From Cognatazoarcus halotolerans (lineage in GTDB: Bacteria > Pseudomonadota > Gammaproteobacteria > Burkholderiales > Rhodocyclaceae), in the NCBI RefSeq assembly GCF_009800965.1, contig NZ_WUAF01000001.1, positions 496,001-560,000 of the forward strand: a stretch of DNA of 64,000 nucleotides. Direction: 5' to 3'. Position numbers and translations under genes: made by a program. Of this stretch, positions 1-19,683 are shown piece after piece (position 1 is the first letter of the stretch; each line of letters begins with the position of its first letter). The notes under the pieces were generated by a model. It made no database searches. It was given only the letters and a program-made list of their open reading frames with translations, and was not told the DNA's origin.

Positions 1-53
1 CGATCCTTGCCGGCGAGGATCACAACCTCGTCACCTTTACGAATCTTGTTCAT
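1..53 (-). CDS. rplX: 50S ribosomal protein L24 (N-terminal fragment)
   Basis: Only the first 17 codons are inside the window; they read MNKIRKGDEVVILAGKD. This is the KOW-type start of ribosomal protein L24, an assembly-initiating protein of the large subunit. The ATG at 51-53 lies 8 nt after the rplN stop, as expected for the spc operon order rplN-rplX. The remainder of the gene lies beyond the left edge. Confidence 0.93.
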   Translation of the reverse strand, partial: MNKIRKGDEVVILAGKD

Positions 54-61
54 CGCCAACC

Positions 62-430
62 TCAGAGTACTTCCGGCGCCAGGGACACGATCTTCATGAA
101 GCGCTCGGTACGCAGTTCACGCGTAACCGGCCCGAAGATACGGGTGCCGATCGGCTCCAGCTTGGTATTGAGCAAAACAGCGGCATTGCCGTCGAACTTG
201 ACGAGCGAACCATCGGGACGACGAACACCTTTGGCAGTACGAACCACCACAGCGTTGTAGACATCACCTTTTTTCACTCGCCCACGAGGCGCAGCATCCT
301 TGATCGACACCTTGATGATGTCGCCAATGCCTGCGTAGCGCCGCTTGGAGCCGCCGAGCACCTTGATGCACATCACAGAACGCGCACCGGTGTTGTCGGC
401 GACGTTAAGGACAGTCTGCATTTGAATCAT
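62..430 (-). CDS. rplN: 50S ribosomal protein L14
   Basis: This 122-residue protein has the usual L14 length and starts [18 protein letters not shown], with the conserved [12 protein letters not shown] and [10 protein letters not shown] segments. L14 sits on the 50S surface near bridge B8 and binds 23S rRNA. It is the first gene of the spc operon (rplN-rplX-...). The 147-nt gap to rpsQ upstream holds a near-consensus promoter and a hairpin, so rplN probably has its own start of transcription, as in E. coli. Confidence 0.98.
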   Translation of the reverse strand: MIQMQTVLNVADNTGARSVMCIKVLGGSKRRYAGIGDIIKVSIKDAAPRGRVKKGDVYNAVVVRTAKGVRRPDGSLVKFDGNAAVLLNTKLEPIGTRIFGPVTRELRTERFMKIVSLAPEVL

Positions 431-520
431 TGATTAACTCTCCAACTTAATCCGCGGCGCGGTCAGTCTTGGAACCCGTCTGGGCAGGATCACGACCCGG
501 ACGGGCCGCAAAGACTTAAA

Positions 521-549
521 AGTATAACTGCTTGGCAGTTTCCTGCCAA
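521..549 (-). promoter_or_regulatory. spc operon promoter upstream of rplN
   Basis: On the minus strand a TTGGCA hexamer (544-549) is followed after exactly 17 nt by TATACT (521-526). Each matches the sigma70 consensus at five of six positions. It lies between rpsQ and rplN, where E. coli has its spc promoter. The -35 falls inside the left arm of a perfect 11-bp hairpin (528-538 with 543-553, loop TTTC), and the -10 follows that hairpin directly. Confidence 0.72.
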
Positions 550-553
550 GCAG
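528..553 (-). terminator. 11-bp hairpin between rpsQ and rplN
   Basis: Arms 528-538 and 543-553 pair perfectly around a 4-nt loop. On the minus strand the hairpin is followed by TTATACTTTTAAG, a broken T-rich tract rather than a clean U run. It could be a weak terminator or attenuator ending the S10 operon. It could instead be part of the overlapping promoter only. Confidence 0.45.
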
Positions 554-577
554 TTTCTTCCAACCGGTCAAAATTTC

Positions 578-853
578 TCAGACCAGGCGAGCCTTCTCGA
601 CTACGCGCGTAACCTTCCAGGCTTTCGTCTTGGAGATCGGGCGGCATTCCGTGATCTCCACCAGGTCGCCTTCGGACGCGCTGCCATCCTCGACATGTGC
701 GTGGTATTTCGCACTACGAGTGATCACCTTGCCGTACAGCGGGTGCTTCACTCGACGCTCGACCACCACGGTCACCGTCTTTTCCATCTTGTCGCTCACC
801 ACGCGCCCAACGAGGCTGCGTGTGCACGAACCTGCTTCGATCTGCTCAGTCAT
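578..853 (-). CDS. rpsQ: 30S ribosomal protein S17
   Basis: This 91-residue protein has the conserved S17 blocks [20 protein letters not shown] and [16 protein letters not shown]17 is a primary 16S rRNA binder of the small subunit. Its ATG overlaps the rpmC stop codon by 4 nt (ATGA), which suggests translational coupling. It is the last gene of the S10 operon here, since a promoter and hairpin follow it before rplN. Confidence 0.98.
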   Translation of the reverse strand: MTEQIEAGSCTRSLVGRVVSDKMEKTVTVVVERRVKHPLYGKVITRSAKYHAHVEDGSASEGDLVEITECRPISKTKAWKVTRVVEKARLV

Positions 854-1044
854 TTCTGCACCGCCTTCTCAGCCAGGACCATGCGCACCCGCGCGATGTC
901 CCTGCGTACCGTCTTCAGCTGACCGGGATTGCCGAGCTGCTGAGTTGCATGCTGCATGCGCAGGCTGAACTGCGCCTTCAACAGATCAAGCAACTCCTTG
1001 TTGAGTTCTGTCGCGCCTTTGGCGCGGAGTTCGCTCGCTTTCAT
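850..1044 (-). CDS. rpmC: 50S ribosomal protein L29
   Basis: This 64-residue protein has the typical L29 pattern: [22 protein letters not shown] at the start and then an RxxIARxRxVLAEK-like second helix. L29 lies next to the peptide exit tunnel and L23. It is packed between rplP (2-nt gap) and rpsQ (4-nt overlap), as in the S10 operon of other proteobacteria. Confidence 0.98.
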   Translation of the reverse strand: MKASELRAKGATELNKELLDLLKAQFSLRMQHATQQLGNPGQLKTVRRDIARVRMVLAEKAVQK

Positions 1045-1046
1045 GA

Positions 1047-1460
1047 TTACCCCACCTGACGCGTCACGAAGGTCGTCGCAAGCGGCAGCTTTGCCGCTGC
1101 AAGGCGGAAGGCCTCGCGTGCGAGCGTCTCGTCAACGCCATCCATCTCATACAGCACCTTACCGGGCTGGATCTCAGCAACCCAGTATTCGGGGTTGCCC
1201 TTACCGTTACCCATCCGAACCTCGGCGGGCTTTCTGGAGATCGGCTTGTCCGGGAAAATCCGGATCCAGATCCGACCACCACGTTTGATGTGACGGGTCA
1301 TTGCACGACGAGCGGACTCAATCTGGCGGGCAGTCAAACGCCCGCGACCAATTGCCTTGAGTCCGTATTCGCCGAAGCTGACCTTGGTACCGCGGGTAGC
1401 AACGCCGGTGTTACGGCCTTTTTGCTCCTTACGATACTTCCTTCTCGACGGCTGCAGCAT
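1047..1460 (-). CDS. rplP: 50S ribosomal protein L16
   Basis: This 137-residue protein starts [17 protein letters not shown], the standard L16 N-terminus. I chose the ATG at 1458-1460 over the adjacent in-frame ATG at 1461-1463 because family members begin MLQP. L16 organises the A site and helix 38 of 23S rRNA. Its first 32 nt overlap the 3' end of rpsC in another frame, an unusually long overlap for this operon. Confidence 0.97.
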   Translation of the reverse strand: MLQPSRRKYRKEQKGRNTGVATRGTKVSFGEYGLKAIGRGRLTARQIESARRAMTRHIKRGGRIWIRIFPDKPISRKPAEVRMGNGKGNPEYWVAEIQPGKVLYEMDGVDETLAREAFRLAAAKLPLATTFVTRQVG

Positions 1461-2256
1461 CATTCGCTCCTGCTTTCTTCACGCGTTTGCCGGACTTGTC
1501 GGCATCCCCTTGCTCACCACCGGCACGACGTGCCGGGCGCTTGCCCGGACGGTCGTTGTCGCCGCGCGGAGCACGCCGCCCGCGGCGGTTTTCCGTATCG
1601 GCTTCGCCTGCAGCAGGCTGTTCGTTGCGGGCGAGAATGTCACCCTTGTATACCCAGACCTTGATACCGATGATCCCGTAGGTCGTCTTAGCTTCCGAGA
1701 CGCCGTAATCGATATCGGCACGCAAGGTATGAAGCGGCACACGCCCCTCGCGATACCATTCGGTCCGGGCGATCTCCGCGCCGTTCAGGCGACCGGCACT
1801 CATGATCTTGATGCCTTGGGCACCGAGACGCATGGCATTCTGCATCGCACGCTTCATCGCGCGACGGAACATGATGCGGCGCTCGAGCTGCTGGGCGATA
1901 GAATCGGCAATCAGCTGAGCGTCCACTTCAGGCTTGCGAACCTCTTCGATGTTCACGTGGACTGGAACGCCCATGATGCCTTGAAGGTCGCGCTTGAGCA
2001 GCTCGATATCCTCACCTTTCTTGCCGATGACGACACCCGGACGCGCGCTGAACAGGGTAATGCGGGCATTCTTCGCCGGGCGCTCGATGAGCACTTTCGC
2101 AACGGAGGCGTGCGACAACTTCTTCTTGAGGTACTCACGGACCTTGAGGTCCTCGAGCAACATCTTCGAATAATCACCGCTAGGCGCGAACCAGCGCGAG
2201 TTCCAGTCACGAGTCACCGCGAGGCGGAACCCGGTAGGATGAATCTTCTGTCCCAT
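1429..2256 (-). CDS. rpsC: 30S ribosomal protein S3 with a charged C-terminal extension
   Basis: The first ~215 residues are ordinary S3 ([22 protein letters not shown] motif [24 protein letters not shown]). S3 forms part of the mRNA entry site and has helicase-like activity. The protein is 275 residues, against 233 in E. coli. The excess is a tail of about 50 residues rich in Arg, Gly, Asp and Lys ([19 protein letters not shown]...), probably disordered. The last 32 nt overlap the start of rplP, so the extension and the rplP start are read from the same DNA. Confidence 0.97.
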   Translation of the reverse strand: MGQKIHPTGFRLAVTRDWNSRWFAPSGDYSKMLLEDLKVREYLKKKLSHASVAKVLIERPAKNARITLFSARPGVVIGKKGEDIELLKRDLQGIMGVPVHVNIEEVRKPEVDAQLIADSIAQQLERRIMFRRAMKRAMQNAMRLGAQGIKIMSAGRLNGAEIARTEWYREGRVPLHTLRADIDYGVSEAKTTYGIIGIKVWVYKGDILARNEQPAAGEADTENRRGRRAPRGDNDRPGKRPARRAGGEQGDADKSGKRVKKAGANDAAAVEKEVS

Positions 2257-2265
2257 ACGAACTCC

Positions 2266-2595
2266 TTAGTCCCCGACCGACAGATAAATATGACAGGTCG
2301 GCTTAAGGATCCGGTTGCCCCGACCCTTGGCGCGTGCCGTAAAGCGTTTCAGCGACATGCCTTCCTCAACGTAAATCGTCTTTACCTTGAGCACATCGAT
2401 ATCCGCACCGTCGTTGTGCTCAGCGTTCGCGATCGCAGACTCGACGACCTTGCGAATGATCTGCGCACCCCTTTTCGGCGAGAAGGCGAGAGTATTCAAC
2501 GCCTGCTCCACCTTCATGCCGCGGATCTGATCAGCAACAAGCCGCCCTTTCTGGGCAGAGAGCCGAACACCGCGGAGAATGGCTTTAGTTTCCAT
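2266..2595 (-). CDS. rplV: 50S ribosomal protein L22
   Basis: This is a 109-residue L22: [26 protein letters not shown] at the start, and the tunnel-lining beta hairpin region [15 protein letters not shown] at the end. L22 lines the nascent peptide tunnel opposite L4. It sits 9 nt upstream of rpsC and downstream of rpsS in the S10 operon. Confidence 0.98.
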   Translation of the reverse strand: METKAILRGVRLSAQKGRLVADQIRGMKVEQALNTLAFSPKRGAQIIRKVVESAIANAEHNDGADIDVLKVKTIYVEEGMSLKRFTARAKGRGNRILKPTCHIYLSVGD

Positions 2596-2605
2596 AGCTC
2601 ACCCC

Positions 2606-2881
2606 TTACCGCTTCGCTTTCTTACTGGCGGCGTGACCTTTGAAGGTACGCGTCAGCGCGAATTCGCCGAGTTTGTGACCGACCATGTTCTCGGAGATAT
2701 AGACCGGCACATGCAAGCGGCCGTTATGGACTGCAATCGTGAGTCCAACGAAATCCGGGAGAATGGTGGAGCGACGCGACCAGGTCTTGATCGGGCGCTT
2801 GTCTTGACCGTTACGTGCAGCGTCAACCTTCTTGAGCAGGTGAGCGTCGATGAACGGGCCTTTCTTGATAGAACGTGCCAT
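2606..2881 (-). CDS. rpsS: 30S ribosomal protein S19
   Basis: This is a 91-residue S19 starting [20 protein letters not shown], with the conserved [14 protein letters not shown] and [16 protein letters not shown] segments. S19 binds the head of the 30S subunit near S13 and the A-site tRNA. It lies 10 nt downstream of rplB and 10 nt upstream of rplV. Confidence 0.98.
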   Translation of the reverse strand: MARSIKKGPFIDAHLLKKVDAARNGQDKRPIKTWSRRSTILPDFVGLTIAVHNGRLHVPVYISENMVGHKLGEFALTRTFKGHAASKKAKR

Positions 2882-2891
2882 TTCTTACCCC

Positions 2892-3719
2892 TTAACGCTT
2901 GTTGCGACGCTGCACAATCATCGAATCGGTGCGCTTGTTGTTTCGCGTACGATATCCCTTCGCCGGCGTTCCCCACGGGCTGACCGGAACACGACCTTCG
3001 CCGGTACGACCCTCGCCGCCACCATGCGGGTGATCGACCGGGTTCATCGCAACACCGCGAACGGTCGGACGAATCCCGCGCCAGCGATTGGCGCCGGCCT
3101 TGCCGATCTTGCGCAGGCTATGCTCGGAATTGCCCACTTCGCCGATCGTCGCGCGACACTCGACGTGCACACGACGAATCTCGCCTGAGCGCAGACGAAG
3201 CTGCGCGTAGCTACCCTCGCGCGCAAGCAGCTGAACGGAAGTTCCTGCGGCTCGCGCCAACTGTGCGCCCTTGCCGGCCGACAATTCAACGCAGTGCAGC
3301 GTGCTACCCACCGGGATATTGCGGATCGGAAGGGTGTTACCAGCCTTGATCGGGGCTTCCGCACCCGACACCAACTGCGCACCAACCTCGAGGCCACGCG
3401 GCGCGATGATGTAGCGGCGCTCGCCGTCCGCATAGCAGACCAGCGCAATATTTGCCGAACGGTTGGGGTCGTACTCGATACGCTCAACCTTCGCGACAAT
3501 ACCATCCTTGTTGCGACGGAAATCGATCACGCGATAGTGCTGCTTGTGACCGCCCCCCTGATGGCGAACGGTAACCCGACCATAGTTGTTACGGCCAGCC
3601 TTGCTGGTCTTCTTCTCGATCAGTGCATCATGCGGACGACCCTTGTACAGGGAGGCATTCACGACTTTCACGACGCCCCGGCGCCCTGCCGAGGTCGGTT
3701 TGACTTTTACGAGTGCCAT
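2892..3719 (-). CDS. rplB: 50S ribosomal protein L2
   Basis: This is a 275-residue L2 with the family's landmark C-terminal block [19 protein letters not shown], which contains the histidine needed near the peptidyl transferase centre. The N-terminus is [20 protein letters not shown]2 is required for subunit association and peptide bond formation. It is separated from rplW by only 5 nt. Confidence 0.98.
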   Translation of the reverse strand: MALVKVKPTSAGRRGVVKVVNASLYKGRPHDALIEKKTSKAGRNNYGRVTVRHQGGGHKQHYRVIDFRRNKDGIVAKVERIEYDPNRSANIALVCYADGERRYIIAPRGLEVGAQLVSGAEAPIKAGNTLPIRNIPVGSTLHCVELSAGKGAQLARAAGTSVQLLAREGSYAQLRLRSGEIRRVHVECRATIGEVGNSEHSLRKIGKAGANRWRGIRPTVRGVAMNPVDHPHGGGEGRTGEGRVPVSPWGTPAKGYRTRNNKRTDSMIVQRRNKR

Positions 3720-3724
3720 ATCTA

Positions 3725-4030
3725 TTACTCCCCGGCCGCGAAGTTGATTTCCTGGCCAGGCTTGAGGCAGACGAAGGCCTTCTTCCAGTCCTTGCGGCGG
3801 CCAAAGTTGCGACCGAAGCGCTTGACCTTGCCCTTGACGTTGGCGACCTGCACTGACTCAACCTCGACCTTGAACAGCAGCTCAACGGCCGCCTTGACTT
3901 CAGGCTTGGTCGCATCGGACGCGACGCGGAACACAACCTGCTCGTTCTTGTCGGCCACGAAGGTTGCCTTTTCGGAGATTTGCGGGGCGAGCAGAACCTG
4001 CATCAGCCGCGCTTCGCTGAAGTTGCTCAT
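3725..4030 (-). CDS. rplW: 50S ribosomal protein L23
   Basis: This 101-residue L23 is read from the ATG at 4028-4030 ([21 protein letters not shown]). A GTG two codons upstream (4034-4036) is also in frame, but the GGAGG ribosome binding site is better spaced for the ATG, and the ATG gives the familiar 4-nt ATGA overlap with the rplD stop. L23 sits at the tunnel exit and docks trigger factor and SRP. Confidence 0.96.
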   Translation of the reverse strand: MSNFSEARLMQVLLAPQISEKATFVADKNEQVVFRVASDATKPEVKAAVELLFKVEVESVQVANVKGKVKRFGRNFGRRKDWKKAFVCLKPGQEINFAAGE

Positions 4031-4647
4031 TGCCACATCTCCTCCATCTTGGCGACCGCACCACGGGTCACCAGCACCTTCGGAAAGCGAACCAGCGACA
4101 CCGGATCGGCTTCACTTACCTCAAGAACCAGAACGTGCGGCAGATTGCGCGACGACAGGAAGAGGTTTTCATCGAGGTTGTCAGTAATAACGAGCACCGA
4201 CTCGAGCCCCATGCCCTTGAGCTTCTGCGAGAGAAGCTTGGTCTTGGGCGCCTCAACGCCAAAAGACTCGACAACAGCAAGACGATCTTCGCGCGCAAGC
4301 TGCGAAAGAATCGAAGCCACGCCAGCGCGATACATCTTCCGGTTCACCTTCTGGGTGAAGTTCTCGTCCGGGCTGTTCGGGTGGACACGACCACCCCCAC
4401 GCCAGACCGGGCTGGACGCCATACCAGCACGTGCGCGACCGGTACCTTTTTGGCGCCACGGCTTGCGAGTCGATTTCTGCACGTCGGCACGACCCTTTTG
4501 CGCGCGGTTGCCCGAACGCGCGTTAGCCATGTATGCCGTTACAACCTGATGGATCAACGCCTCGTTGTAGTCGCGACCAAAAAGGGTGTCGGACGCCTGC
4601 ATGGTTGCAGCGGCCTGCCCCTGCTCATTCAACAGTGTCAGTTCCAT
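4027..4647 (-). CDS. rplD: 50S ribosomal protein L4
   Basis: This is a 206-residue L4 with the conserved tunnel loop [18 protein letters not shown] and the acidic/basic surface that in E. coli also regulates the S10 operon. I took the ATG at 4645-4647 (MELTLLNEQ) rather than the adjacent GTG, because family members begin MEL. The rplC stop TGA shares one base with this start. Confidence 0.97.
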   Translation of the reverse strand: MELTLLNEQGQAAATMQASDTLFGRDYNEALIHQVVTAYMANARSGNRAQKGRADVQKSTRKPWRQKGTGRARAGMASSPVWRGGGRVHPNSPDENFTQKVNRKMYRAGVASILSQLAREDRLAVVESFGVEAPKTKLLSQKLKGMGLESVLVITDNLDENLFLSSRNLPHVLVLEVSEADPVSLVRFPKVLVTRGAVAKMEEMWQ

Positions 4648-5291
4648 CACGCCCCCGCCTTGACTGCCGGACGAACAACGACATCCGAACCCTTGGACCC
4701 AGGCACAGCCCCCTTGACCAGGAGCAACTGCCGCTCGACATCGACGCGCACCACTTCGAGATTTTGCTGCGTCACATTGGCGTCGCCCAGATGACCGGCC
4801 ATCCGCTTACCCGGGAAGATCCGACCCGGGTCTTGCGCCATACCAATTGAACCCGGCGCATTATGCGACACCGAATTGCCGTGCGACGCCCGCTGCGAGC
4901 TGAAGTTATGCCGCTTGATTGCGCCAGCAAAACCTTTACCGATCGAGGTCCCGGAAACATCAACCATCTGACCGACCGCAAAGACGTCGACGTTGATCAC
5001 ATCGCCAGCCTTGAGGCTGCTCAGCTGCTCGGGCGTAACGCGGAATTCTTTCAGGACGTGGCCGGCTTCAACCCCGGCCTTGGCGAGATGGCCCGCAAGG
5101 GGCTTGCTCACCCGGCTAGCGCGACGCTTGCCGAAAGTCACCTGAACCGCGGCATAGCCGTCGACTTCAGGCGTCTTGATCTGGGACACACGATTGTCGG
5201 ACACGTCAAGCACTGTCACCGGAATGGAACGACCATCCTCGGCGAAAATGCGAGTCATGCCGACCTTGCGCCCGACAAGGCCTAGACTCAT
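4647..5291 (-). CDS. rplC: 50S ribosomal protein L3
   Basis: This is a 214-residue L3: [20 protein letters not shown] at the start, and the long loop reaching the peptidyl transferase centre ([22 protein letters not shown]) with the glutamine that PrmB methylates in other proteobacteria. The ribosome binding site is AGGAG just upstream. It is separated from rpsJ by a strong terminator hairpin, so it probably begins the transcription unit rplC-...-rpsQ. Confidence 0.98.
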   Translation of the reverse strand: MSLGLVGRKVGMTRIFAEDGRSIPVTVLDVSDNRVSQIKTPEVDGYAAVQVTFGKRRASRVSKPLAGHLAKAGVEAGHVLKEFRVTPEQLSSLKAGDVINVDVFAVGQMVDVSGTSIGKGFAGAIKRHNFSSQRASHGNSVSHNAPGSIGMAQDPGRIFPGKRMAGHLGDANVTQQNLEVVRVDVERQLLLVKGAVPGSKGSDVVVRPAVKAGA

Positions 5292-5345
5292 TTTTTTCTC
5301 CTAATCCCGGTTGCGATTGACCGGGGCCATTGGTTACAAATGCGC

Positions 5346-5380
5346 AAAAAACGCAAGGGCCGGATTATACCGGCCCTTGC
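5346..5380 (-). terminator. Intrinsic terminator after rpsJ
   Basis: On the minus strand, arms 5370-5380 and 5353-5363 form a perfect 11-bp GC-rich stem (GCAAGGGCCGG with CCGGCCCTTGC) around a six-base loop. After one G comes a run of six T (5346-5351). This is a textbook Rho-independent terminator placed 17 nt after the rpsJ stop. The loop itself reads TATAAT. Confidence 0.85.
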
Positions 5381-5393
5381 AGTCAAACCGCAA
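5364..5393 (-). promoter_or_regulatory. Candidate promoter for rplC, -10 inside the terminator loop
   Basis: A perfect -10 hexamer TATAAT forms the loop (5364-5369) of the rpsJ terminator. The best-spaced -35 is only TTGCGG at 5388-5393 (18-nt spacer). A better TTGACT sits 11 nt upstream, which is too close. The location upstream of rplC makes it a plausible start for the rplC operon, but the -35 is weak. Confidence 0.4.
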
Positions 5394-5396
5394 GCC

Positions 5397-5708
5397 TTAC
5401 TGCAGCTTGATTTCCACATCCACGCCAGCCGGCAGATCGAGCTTCATCAGCGCGTCGACAGTCTTGTCGGTGGGATCGACGATATCCATCAGACGCTGAT
5501 GGGTACGGATCTCGAATTGATCGCGCGAAGCCTTGTTGACGTGCGGCGAACGCAACAGATCGAAACGCTCGATTCGGGTGGGGAGCGGTACCGGACCACG
5601 CACTACTGCACCGGTACGCTTCGCAGTTTCAACGATTTCCTGAGCGGATTGATCGATCAGACGGTAATCGAAGGCCTTGAGGCGAATGCGGATTTTCTGA
5701 TTTTGCAT
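5397..5708 (-). CDS. rpsJ: 30S ribosomal protein S10 (NusE)
   Basis: This is a 103-residue S10, [22 protein letters not shown], the exact family length. The chosen ATG is at 5706-5708; an upstream in-frame ATG would add MEII, which is absent from the family. S10 acts in the 30S head and, as NusE, in antitermination. It follows tuf by 56 nt and is followed by a strong terminator. It therefore looks like the last gene of the str operon rather than the first of S10. Confidence 0.97.
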   Translation of the reverse strand: MQNQKIRIRLKAFDYRLIDQSAQEIVETAKRTGAVVRGPVPLPTRIERFDLLRSPHVNKASRDQFEIRTHQRLMDIVDPTDKTVDALMKLDLPAGVDVEIKLQ

Positions 5709-5764
5709 GATTATTTCCAAAGAGCAGATGGTGGCGGCAAAGGTACCGCCACCCGAAAAGTCAC

Positions 5765-6955
5765 TTATTCGATGACCTTGGCAACCACACCGGCGCCGAC
5801 GGTACGACCACCTTCGCGAATCGCGAAACGCAGGCCCTCTTCCATGGCGATCGGCGCGATCAGCTTGACGGTGATCGACACGTTGTCGCCCGGCATGACC
5901 ATCTCGGTGCCTTCCGGCAGCTCGATCGAACCGGTCACGTCGGTCGTCCGGAAGTAGAACTGCGGACGGTAGTTGTTGAAGAACGGGGTATGACGACCGC
6001 CCTCTTCCTTCGACAGCACGTACACTTCACCCGTGAAGTGGGTGTGCGGGGTGATCGAACCCGGCTTGGCCAGCACCTGGCCACGCTCGACGTCTTCACG
6101 CTTGGTGCCGCGCAGCAGCACGCCGACGTTGTCACCGGCCTGGCCCTGGTCAAGCAGCTTGCGGAACATCTCAACACCGGTACAGGTGGTCTTGACGGTC
6201 GGCTTGATACCGACAATCTCAATTTCCTCGCCAACCTTGACGATGCCGCGCTCAACACGACCCGTCACCACGGTACCGCGGCCCGAAATCGAGAACACGT
6301 CTTCGATCGGCAGCAGGAAGGGCTTGTCGATCGCACGCTCGGGCGTCGGGATGTACGAATCCAGCGCAGCAGCCAGTTCGAAGATCGCCGGCTCGCCGAT
6401 CGGCGATTGGTCGCCTTCGAGCGCCTTCAGCGCCGAGCCCTTGACGATGGGAATGTCGTCGCCCGGGAAGTCATACTTCGAGAGCAGTTCGCGCACTTCC
6501 ATCTCAACCAGCTCGAGCAGCTCTTCGTCGTCGACCATGTCGCACTTGTTCAGGAAGACGATGATGTACGGCACACCAACCTGGCGAGCAAGCAGAATGT
6601 GTTCGCGGGTCTGCGGCATCGGGCCGTCAGCGGCCGAGCACACCAGAATCGCGCCGTCCATCTGCGCCGCACCGGTAATCATGTTCTTCACGTAGTCGGC
6701 GTGACCCGGGCAATCCACGTGAGCGTAGTGACGGCCTTCGGTTTCGTATTCGACGTGCGCGGTGTTGATCGTGATACCACGTGCCTTCTCTTCCGGCGCG
6801 CTGTCGATCGAGGCGTAATCCTTTGCCTCGCCACCATATTTCTTCGACAGGATCGTCGTGATCGCCGCCGTCAGCGTGGTCTTGCCGTGGTCAACGTGAC
6901 CAATCGTACCGACGTTTACGTGCGGCTTCGTCCGCTCGAACTTACCCTTAGCCAT
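5765..6955 (-). CDS. tuf: Elongation factor Tu, copy 1 (str operon)
   Basis: This 396-residue EF-Tu brings aminoacyl-tRNA to the ribosome. It has the G1 loop GHVDHGKTT near residue 20, the switch region [14 protein letters not shown]3 DCPGHADYV and G4 NKCDM. It lies 37 nt after fusA in the str operon. The predicted protein is identical to the second copy at 22212-23402, and the two genes differ at only about 11 silent positions that I could find by eye. That implies ongoing gene conversion. Confidence 0.99.
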   Translation of the reverse strand: MAKGKFERTKPHVNVGTIGHVDHGKTTLTAAITTILSKKYGGEAKDYASIDSAPEEKARGITINTAHVEYETEGRHYAHVDCPGHADYVKNMITGAAQMDGAILVCSAADGPMPQTREHILLARQVGVPYIIVFLNKCDMVDDEELLELVEMEVRELLSKYDFPGDDIPIVKGSALKALEGDQSPIGEPAIFELAAALDSYIPTPERAIDKPFLLPIEDVFSISGRGTVVTGRVERGIVKVGEEIEIVGIKPTVKTTCTGVEMFRKLLDQGQAGDNVGVLLRGTKREDVERGQVLAKPGSITPHTHFTGEVYVLSKEEGGRHTPFFNNYRPQFYFRTTDVTGSIELPEGTEMVMPGDNVSITVKLIAPIAMEEGLRFAIREGGRTVGAGVVAKVIE

Positions 6956-6992
6956 TTCCTGTTTTCCTATAGATCAAATAATAAGAATCTGG

Positions 6993-9086
<2,094 letters not shown>

Positions 9087-9140
9087 GATGTATTCCTACC
9101 TTGTTGAACAGCGACCAGGGCCGCGATTCTTGAACATTGC

Positions 9141-9171
9141 TTTACAAAACAATCGGGCCCCGTAAGGGGCC
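9141..9171 (-). terminator. Hairpin between rpsG and fusA
   Basis: A 6-bp all-GC stem (GGCCCC, loop TTAC, GGGGCC; 9156-9171) is followed on the minus strand by CGATTGTTTTG. The T tract is interrupted, so it is at best a partial terminator. Such an element could tune fusA and tuf against rpsL and rpsG within the str operon. Confidence 0.4.
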
Positions 9172-9193
9172 GATGCTTCGCAATCCGAAAAAA

Positions 9194-9679
<486 letters not shown>

Positions 9680-9697
9680 TCAGTAAGCCAACAACAA

Positions 9698-10075
9698 TCA
9701 GGCCTTCTTCGGACGCTTCGCACCATACTTGGAGCGCGACTGCTTCCGATCCTTGACGCCCTGCAGATCGAGCGAACCACGAACGATGTGGTAACGCACA
9801 CCCGGCAAATCCTTCACGCGGCCACCGCGGATGAGCACCACCGAGTGCTCCTGCAGGTTGTGACCTTCACCGCCGATGTAGGAGATGACCTCGAAGCCAT
9901 TGGTCAGACGGACCTTGGCAACCTTCCTCAACGCGGAGTTCGGTTTTTTCGGGGTGGTGGTGTAAACACGGGTGCAGACACCACGCTTCTGCGGGCACGC
10001 ATCCAGGGCCGGCACCTTGCTCTTGGTGATCGGCGTTTCCCGCGACTTGCGGACGAGCTGATTGATTGTTGGCAT
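9698..10075 (-). CDS. rpsL: 30S ribosomal protein S12
   Basis: This is a 125-residue S12 starting [20 protein letters not shown] used the ATG at 10073-10075; the longer in-frame ORF adds 13 residues absent from the family. S12 controls decoding accuracy. The streptomycin-relevant motif is the wild-type [10 protein letters not shown], followed by [13 protein letters not shown]. It is the first gene of the str operon (rpsL-rpsG-fusA-tuf-rpsJ). Confidence 0.98.
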   Translation of the reverse strand: MPTINQLVRKSRETPITKSKVPALDACPQKRGVCTRVYTTTPKKPNSALRKVAKVRLTNGFEVISYIGGEGHNLQEHSVVLIRGGRVKDLPGVRYHIVRGSLDLQGVKDRKQSRSKYGAKRPKKA

Positions 10076-10165
10076 AACTCCGAATTTCCCAAATAACCCG
10101 GGCAGCTCGATCACGAGCCGCCCGAGCGGTTGTTTCCGGCGACCGACTACGATTGGTCAGTCCAC

Positions 10166-10204
10166 AAAAAGAGGCCGGATTTTATTGCAGATTGCAAGTC
10201 CCAG

Positions 10205-10215
<11 letters not shown>
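10166..10215 (-). terminator. Probable rpoC terminator
   Basis: On the minus strand AGGCCGG (10209-10215) pairs with CCGGCCT (10172-10178), followed by CTTTTTGTGG. The loop is long (30 nt) but contains a smaller hairpin, TTGCA-ATC-TGCAA. The upstream arm overlaps the last codons of rpoC and the stop lies at the base of the loop. It fits an intrinsic terminator for the rpoBC unit. Confidence 0.55.
10179..10208 (-). promoter_or_regulatory. str operon promoter nested in the rpoC terminator loop
   Basis: TTGACT (10203-10208), an 18-nt spacer and TAAAAT (10179-10184) are read on the minus strand; each hexamer matches the sigma70 consensus at five of six positions. A GC-rich discriminator (CCGGCCTC) follows, as in promoters under stringent control. 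The promoter lies about 100 nt upstream of rpsL, its -35 overlaps the rpoC stop codon, and its -10 lies in the loop of the rpoC terminator. Confidence 0.62.
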
Positions 10216-14416
<4,201 letters not shown>

Positions 14417-14467
14417 TAATCACTCCAGTGTCACTGGTGAGAGAGCAACCTTCAGAGGCCGTTCGGC

Positions 14468-18601
<4,134 letters not shown>

Positions 18602-18718
18602 AGATGCTCCGGGTGAGAGGTCAGACGTCGGTGTGACAGAACACAGCGCCCCGCATTTCGTCAGGCGCCGGCAGGGCTGGACGCTCTGTTCTGTCCGCTG
18701 CGCGACCGTAATACAAAG

Positions 18719-18752
18719 CACAAAAGGGCCGACGCCAAAAAGGCGTCAGCCC
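18719..18752 (-). terminator. Attenuator hairpin between rplL and rpoB
   Basis: Arms 18742-18747 and 18731-18736 (GACGCC / GGCGTC) pair around five T. The stem extends by GGGC/GCCC past one mismatch to about 10 bp, and the minus-strand sequence continues CCCTTTTGTG. E. coli has a partial terminator at the same place that reduces rpoBC relative to rplJL. A weak TTGGCG-N17-TGTATT follows and might be an internal promoter, but I give that little weight. Confidence 0.65.
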
Positions 18753-18769
18753 CGCGTTGAGATCGCGGA

Positions 18770-19144
18770 TTACTTGACCTCGACCTTCGCGCCAGCGTCT
18801 TCAAGCTGCTTCTTGAGCGCTTCGGCGTCGGCCTTCGGCAGGCCTTCCTTGACGGTCTTCGGAGCGCCGTCAACCACGTCCTTGGCTTCCTTCAGGCCCA
18901 GGCCGGTGGCTGCACGCACAACCTTGATGACCTCGACCTTCTTGTCGCCGGTCGCAACCAGCACGACGTCGAATTCGGTCTTCTCTTCGACAGCGGCAGC
19001 GGCGCCGCCTGCACCCGGAGCGGCCACGGCCATCGAGGCAGCGGAAACACCGAACTTCTCTTCGAACGCCTTGACCAGGTCGTTCAGGTCCATGACGGTC
19101 ATCGCGCCAACGGCTTCGAGGATGTCTTCTTTGGAGATTGCCAT
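18770..19144 (-). CDS. rplL: 50S ribosomal protein L7/L12
   Basis: This 124-residue stalk protein has an N-terminal dimerisation helix ([20 protein letters not shown]), an Ala/Gly-rich hinge around residues 38-52, and the C-terminal factor-binding domain with KIKVIR-like [21 protein letters not shown]. It recruits EF-Tu and EF-G. It follows rplJ by 38 nt, and a hairpin separates it from rpoB. Confidence 0.98.
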   Translation of the reverse strand: MAISKEDILEAVGAMTVMDLNDLVKAFEEKFGVSAASMAVAAPGAGGAAAAVEEKTEFDVVLVATGDKKVEVIKVVRAATGLGLKEAKDVVDGAPKTVKEGLPKADAEALKKQLEDAGAKVEVK

Positions 19145-19182
19145 TTCAAATTACCCCTAATTCAATACTTTCAAGAAATCGT

Positions 19183-19683
19183 TCAGGCAGCGGCTTCTTC
19201 TTCGCGTTGCTTCGCGAGAGCAGCCAGCGTGCAGGCAAAGCCGGTGACCGGGGCCTGCATGACGCCCAGCAACTTGGCGAGCAACTCATCGCGGCTCGGG
19301 ATCGAGGCGAGCGCCTTGACCGCTTCCACGTCGAGCACATTGCCCGCATAGGAACCGGCCTTGAGCACCAGCTTGTCGTTACCCTTGGCGAAATCGTTGA
19401 GCACCCTTGCTGCGGCGACCGGATCTTCCGACACACTGTAGATCAGCGGTCCGACGAGTTGATCCGACAGACCGGCGAACGGCGTATCGGCGATGGCACG
19501 ACGCACCAGCGTGTTCTTCAGAACGCGCAGGTAAACACCGGCCTCGCGGGCCTTGGCACGCAGCACGGTGAGATCTCCCACCGCAATGCCGCGATACTCG
19601 GCCACCGCAATGGTCTGGGCGTTGGCTACCTGAGCCGAAACCTCTGCCACGACGGCTTTCTTGTCATCAAGATTGAGACCCAC
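19183..19683 (-). CDS. rplJ: 50S ribosomal protein L10, GTG start
   Basis: This 166-residue L10 is the base of the L12 stalk: [22 protein letters not shown] and [16 protein letters not shown] at the start, and an Ala-rich helical C-terminus that binds L12 dimers. The start codon is GTG (19681-19683), preceded at good spacing by a very strong GATAGGAGG ribosome binding site. The 265-nt leader upstream is structured, consistent with autogenous control by the L10-L12 complex. Confidence 0.97.
   Translation of the reverse strand: MGLNLDDKKAVVAEVSAQVANAQTIAVAEYRGIAVGDLTVLRAKAREAGVYLRVLKNTLVRRAIADTPFAGLSDQLVGPLIYSVSEDPVAAARVLNDFAKGNDKLVLKAGSYAGNVLDVEAVKALASIPSRDELLAKLLGVMQAPVTGFACTLAALAKQREEEAAA

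Noticed and set aside
5364-5386. TTGACT paired with TATAAT upstream of rplC as a promoter
   Set aside because: The spacer is only 11 nt, too short for sigma70. The weaker TTGCGG at 18 nt is the only allowed partner.
18602-18721. 40-residue N-terminal extension of rpoB
   Set aside because: It would translate the attenuator region, and beta subunits start [13 protein letters not shown] at 18601.
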